A stretch of 16,718 bases of DNA. It comes from Firmicutes bacterium UBA3738 (GTDB lineage Bacteria; Bacillota; Clostridia; Peptostreptococcales; Anaerovoracaceae). How positions within the stretch are numbered: position 1 is the first letter of the stretch; every line of letters begins with the position of its first letter. A program made the position numbers and the translations under genes. The notes beneath the pieces were generated by a model. That model saw nothing but the letters and a program-made list of their open reading frames with translations, did no database searches and was not told the origin of the DNA. Of the stretch, positions 13,745-16,718 are shown piece after piece. The stretch is from contig DFGY01000017.1 in the NCBI GenBank assembly GCA_002372505.1, positions 1 to 16,718 on the forward strand, read 5' to 3'.

Positions 13745-16718
13745 TTAAGCATTATTTTGATTTAATTCCATATTTTTGTATGCAGTGGCCATCATGAGCT
13801 TTATTCTGTTGAGCTGGTTTACGTCGCTGGCTCCCGGGTCGTAGTCTATTGCCACAACGTTGGCGTAAGGGTTGCGCTTGCGAAGAGCCTTGAGCATTCC
13901 CTTGCCCGTCACGTGATTGGGCAGACATGCGAAGGGCTGCATGCATACTATGTTTTCAACACCGCTGTCTATGAGCTCAACCATTTCACCGGTAAGAAGC
14001 CAGCCTTCACCGCACTGGTTGCCAAGGGAGATAATCTCCTGAGCCTTCTCTGCAGTTTCGCTGATGAATGCAGGCGGCTTAAAGCGCTTACTGTCTTCAA
14101 GGGCCTGGCGGGCGGTCTTTCTTACGAATTCTATTGCAGCAATGCCGGCCTTGTTAAGATTCATCTGCTTCTTGGAGCCTGACAAATGGTTGTAGTTAAA
14201 CTCTTTGCTGTACATACCGTACAGGAAGAAGTCTATGAGGTCCAGCACTACGGCCTCTCCCCCTTCGCTCTCAATTACGCCTACAATGTCGTTATTGGCA
14301 TTGGGGTGATATTTTACGAGTATTTCTCCCACGACACCAACCTTTGGCTTCTTTATGGTTTCGTCCAGTTCCAGTTCATCAAAGGCCTTGACGATTGACT
14401 TAATGGTACTCTTGAATTTTATAAGAGAGCCGGTATAAACGTTGCGCCTGGCTACTCTGGACCACTTTTCAAAGAGTTCGTTGGCAGATCCGGGAACCTT
14501 CTCGTAAGGTCTGGTGGCGTAGAGACATTTCATGAATACGTCCCCGTATACGAATCCCATGAGAATCCTCTTTATGAGGGGAAGAGTAATCTTAAATCCC
14601 GGGTTGGTCTCAAGTCCTGCCCAGTTAACCGATACGACGGGAATCTGAGGCATGTCCATATCCTTAAGGGCCTTCCTCAGAAGGGCTACGTAGTTTGAAG
14701 CCCTGCAGCCGCCGCCGGTCTGGGACATAAATATAGCCGTCTTATCCAGATCCAGATTTCCGCTCTTGATGTAGGAAATAATCTGACCCAGAGAAACTAT
14801 CGTCGGGTAGCAAGCATCGTTGTTTATATACTTCAGTCCCTCATCAACTGCGTTTGTATCTACCTCCGGCAGCATAATGGTCTTGTACCCTTCGCGCCCC
14901 AGTGCCGTCTCAAGGAACTGGAAGTGGAGCGGTGACATCTGAGGAATGAGAATGGTGTAATCCTTCTTCATTTCCTTTTCGAATATCTTACGCTCATAGG
15001 CCGCTGTATTGTCTACGTGGTGAACGTCGTTCTTGTCACGCTCGTCCATGGCCGCCTTAAGGGATCTGATTCTTATTTTTGCAGCTCCCAGGGAATTGAC
15101 TTCGTCAATTTTAAGAACCGTGTAAAGCTTGTTGCTGGCCTCCAGGATTTCCTCCACCTGGTCCGTCGTTACAGCGTCAAGACCGCATCCGAAGGAATTG
15201 AGCTGTACCAGCTCCAGGTCGTCGGTCTGGGCAACGAAGGTCGCCGCACGGTACATGCGGGAATGATACATCCACTGATCCAGGACCCTTACCGGTCTTT
15301 CAAACTTAGCCAGATGTGCAACGGAATCTTCTGATAGCACAACCATATCAAAGGAGGCAATAAGCTGATCTATTCCATGATTTATTTCCGGATCCAGATG
15401 GTATGGCCTGCCTGCCAGCACAACTGCACGCTTATTGTTTTTCCTTGCGTATCTCAGTGCATATTCACCGGCTTTGCGAATCTCGCCGTGGAATTTCTTA
15501 TCTTCCCTTCTGGCAGCCTTTACAGCCTCTTTAATCTCCGCCATTGTGGCGCCGCTGCTTTCAAGGGTCTTATGTATTTCCTTTGCCAGCTTCTCGTCAT
15601 CATCGTAAGGCAGGAATGGATGTGAGAATCTTACTCCTTCCTCGTCAAATATGTCGTCCATATTGTTGCCGATAACCTCAGGATATGTGGCAACAATTGG
15701 GCAATTGTAATGGTTCGGTGCCGACTCGTCCTCTACCCTTTCGTAGTTTATGCTGGGATAGAATATCCACTTGCATCCCTGATCCACCAGCCACTTAATA
15801 TGGCCGTGGACCAGCTTGGCCGGATAGCATGCCGTATCCGATGATATAGTTTCCATTCCCGATTCGTAAAGAGCCTTACTTGACTGAGGACTCAGGAGCA
15901 CCCTGAATCCCAGCTTCGTAAAGAAGGTGAACCAGAATGGATAGTTTTCATACATGTTGAGAACTCTGGGAATGCCAATGGTTCCGCGAGTAGAAGCCTC
16001 CTCGCTTAGAGGCTCATAGCTAAAGAGTCTCTTGAATTTAAAATCATAGAGATTCGGATTATCGTTTTCGCTTTTTTCTTTGCCCTCGCCTCTCTCGCAG
16101 CGGTTACCTGTAATGAATCTGCTGCCATCGCTGAATTTGTTTATGGTCAGGAGGCAGTTGTTCTCGCACTTTCCGCAGCGGGCGTGGCTGTTTTCTATGG
16201 TGAAGCTGTCCAGCTCCTCCGGTCCGAGAATGGAGGATACTGTATCTTCAACGTAATTTTCTTTTGCAATAAGAGCTGCACCGTATGCGCCCATGATTCC
16301 GGCAATGTCCGGTCTGATTACATCCTTACCGATGATTCTTTCCATGCTGCGGAGCACTGCGTCGTTAAGGAAGGTTCCGCCCTGAACGACGATTTTATCT
16401 CCGGCCTCATCGGAGTTTCTGAGTTTTATAACTTTATATAATGCATTCTTTATAACGGAATAAGACAGACCTGCGGAAATGTCGCCAATGCTGGCTCCTT
16501 CCTTCTGTGCCTGCTTAACCTTGGAATTCATAAATACTGTGCAGCGGGTGCCCAGATCCACGGGAGCCTCGGCAAAGAGGGCCTCCTTGGCAAAGGTCTT
16601 TGCATCCATGTTTACGGACTTGGCGTAGGTCTCAATGAAGGAACCGCAGCCTGAAGAGCAGGCCTCGTTAAGCATAATGTTGTAAATAGCATTATCCTTT
16701 ATCTTCATGCACTTCATG
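13745..16718 (-). CDS. 2-hydroxyacyl-CoA dehydratase activase-like (BadF/HgdC + DUF2229 + HgdB-like) protein, C-terminal 990 aa
   Basis: Large multidomain protein truncated at the window edge; homologues are about 1400 aa, so roughly 400 N-terminal residues are missing and the first Met here is internal. Numbering from position 16717: residues 1-155 end an ASKHA ATPase module of the HgdC type, with CSSGCGSF (Cys20) and LGTRCTVF (Cys59) matching the two HgdC cysteines that hold a [4Fe-4S] cluster between subunits. CGKCENNC (181-188) and NRCERG (Cys207) form a further cysteine cluster. A DUF2229 region follows (TRGTIGIPRVLNMYENYPFW, then SSDTACYPAKLVHGHIKWL). The last 400 residues resemble the HgdB-type dehydratase fold (NDACYPT, MSQTGGGCRASNY, GNQCGEGWLLTGEM, MQPFACLPNHVTGKG). 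HgdC drives ATP-dependent electron transfer in amino-acid fermentation; this fused form is widespread in anaerobes and its substrate is unknown. Confidence 0.9.
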   Translation of the reverse strand, partial: MKCMKIKDNAIYNIMLNEACSSGCGSFIETYAKSVNMDAKTFAKEALFAEAPVDLGTRCTVFMNSKVKQAQKEGASIGDISAGLSYSVIKNALYKVIKLRNSDEAGDKIVVQGGTFLNDAVLRSMERIIGKDVIRPDIAGIMGAYGAALIAKENYVEDTVSSILGPEELDSFTIENSHARCGKCENNCLLTINKFSDGSRFITGNRCERGEGKEKSENDNPNLYDFKFKRLFSYEPLSEEASTRGTIGIPRVLNMYENYPFWFTFFTKLGFRVLLSPQSSKALYESGMETISSDTACYPAKLVHGHIKWLVDQGCKWIFYPSINYERVEDESAPNHYNCPIVATYPEVIGNNMDDIFDEEGVRFSHPFLPYDDDEKLAKEIHKTLESSGATMAEIKEAVKAARREDKKFHGEIRKAGEYALRYARKNNKRAVVLAGRPYHLDPEINHGIDQLIASFDMVVLSEDSVAHLAKFERPVRVLDQWMYHSRMYRAATFVAQTDDLELVQLNSFGCGLDAVTTDQVEEILEASNKLYTVLKIDEVNSLGAAKIRIRSLKAAMDERDKNDVHHVDNTAAYERKIFEKEMKKDYTILIPQMSPLHFQFLETALGREGYKTIMLPEVDTNAVDEGLKYINNDACYPTIVSLGQIISYIKSGNLDLDKTAIFMSQTGGGCRASNYVALLRKALKDMDMPQIPVVSVNWAGLETNPGFKITLPLIKRILMGFVYGDVFMKCLYATRPYEKVPGSANELFEKWSRVARRNVYTGSLIKFKSTIKSIVKAFDELELDETIKKPKVGVVGEILVKYHPNANNDIVGVIESEGGEAVVLDLIDFFLYGMYSKEFNYNHLSGSKKQMNLNKAGIAAIEFVRKTARQALEDSKRFKPPAFISETAEKAQEIISLGNQCGEGWLLTGEMVELIDSGVENIVCMQPFACLPNHVTGKGMLKALRKRNPYANVVAIDYDPGASDVNQLNRIKLMMATAYKNMELNQNNA

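Overview
The window looks like a chromosomal segment of a strictly anaerobic, low-to-mid GC Gram-positive bacterium, most likely a clostridium of the Eubacterium / Mogibacterium / Anaerovoracaceae kind. The evidence is strong AGGAGG-type ribosome binding sites, the rpsO-pnp order, a very large 2-hydroxyacyl-CoA-dehydratase-activase-like protein typical of amino-acid-fermenting anaerobes, and secreted Lys/Tyr-rich fn3/Big2 proteins. This placement rests on gene content only. All recognisable protein genes lie on the minus strand.

Right to left in transcription order: (i) 16718-13745 holds the C-terminal 990 residues of a CoA-dehydratase activase-like protein, running off the window. (ii) 13690-13440 is a compact locus with a 24-residue membrane peptide gene that looks like a holin-like type I toxin. 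Its ribosome site is folded into a hairpin, and a convergent plus-strand promoter and shared terminator could make an antisense RNA antitoxin. (iii) yebC (13369-12644) follows with its own promoter and terminator. (iv) 12469-11771 is a non-coding array of nine hairpins spaced exactly 83 bp apart. (v) 11604-10798 encodes a solitary PD-(D/E)XK-like protein.

(vi) 10662-4802 is an island of secreted or membrane proteins. It holds a 5'-truncated peptidase-like remnant, two full-length paralogues (429 and 417 aa) with signal peptide, InlB-type repeat, fn3 and Big2 domains, a third paralogue that appears split by a frameshift, a small membrane-anchored protein, and a 399-aa secreted protein. A terminator-plus-promoter cassette occurs twice in this island, together with the homologous 3' gene ends, which points to segmental duplication.

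(vii) 4619-1705 is a tight housekeeping operon: alr (alanine racemase), an alkyltransferase-like protein lacking the acceptor cysteine, and an NhaC-type antiporter. (viii) A perfect-looking promoter at 1670-1698 drives rpsO, and then pnp after an intergenic terminator-like hairpin. pnp runs off the left edge.

The most interesting items are the candidate type I toxin-antitoxin locus (13486-13650), the 83-bp hairpin array (11771-12469) and the duplicated terminator/promoter cassette with diversifying surface-protein paralogues.
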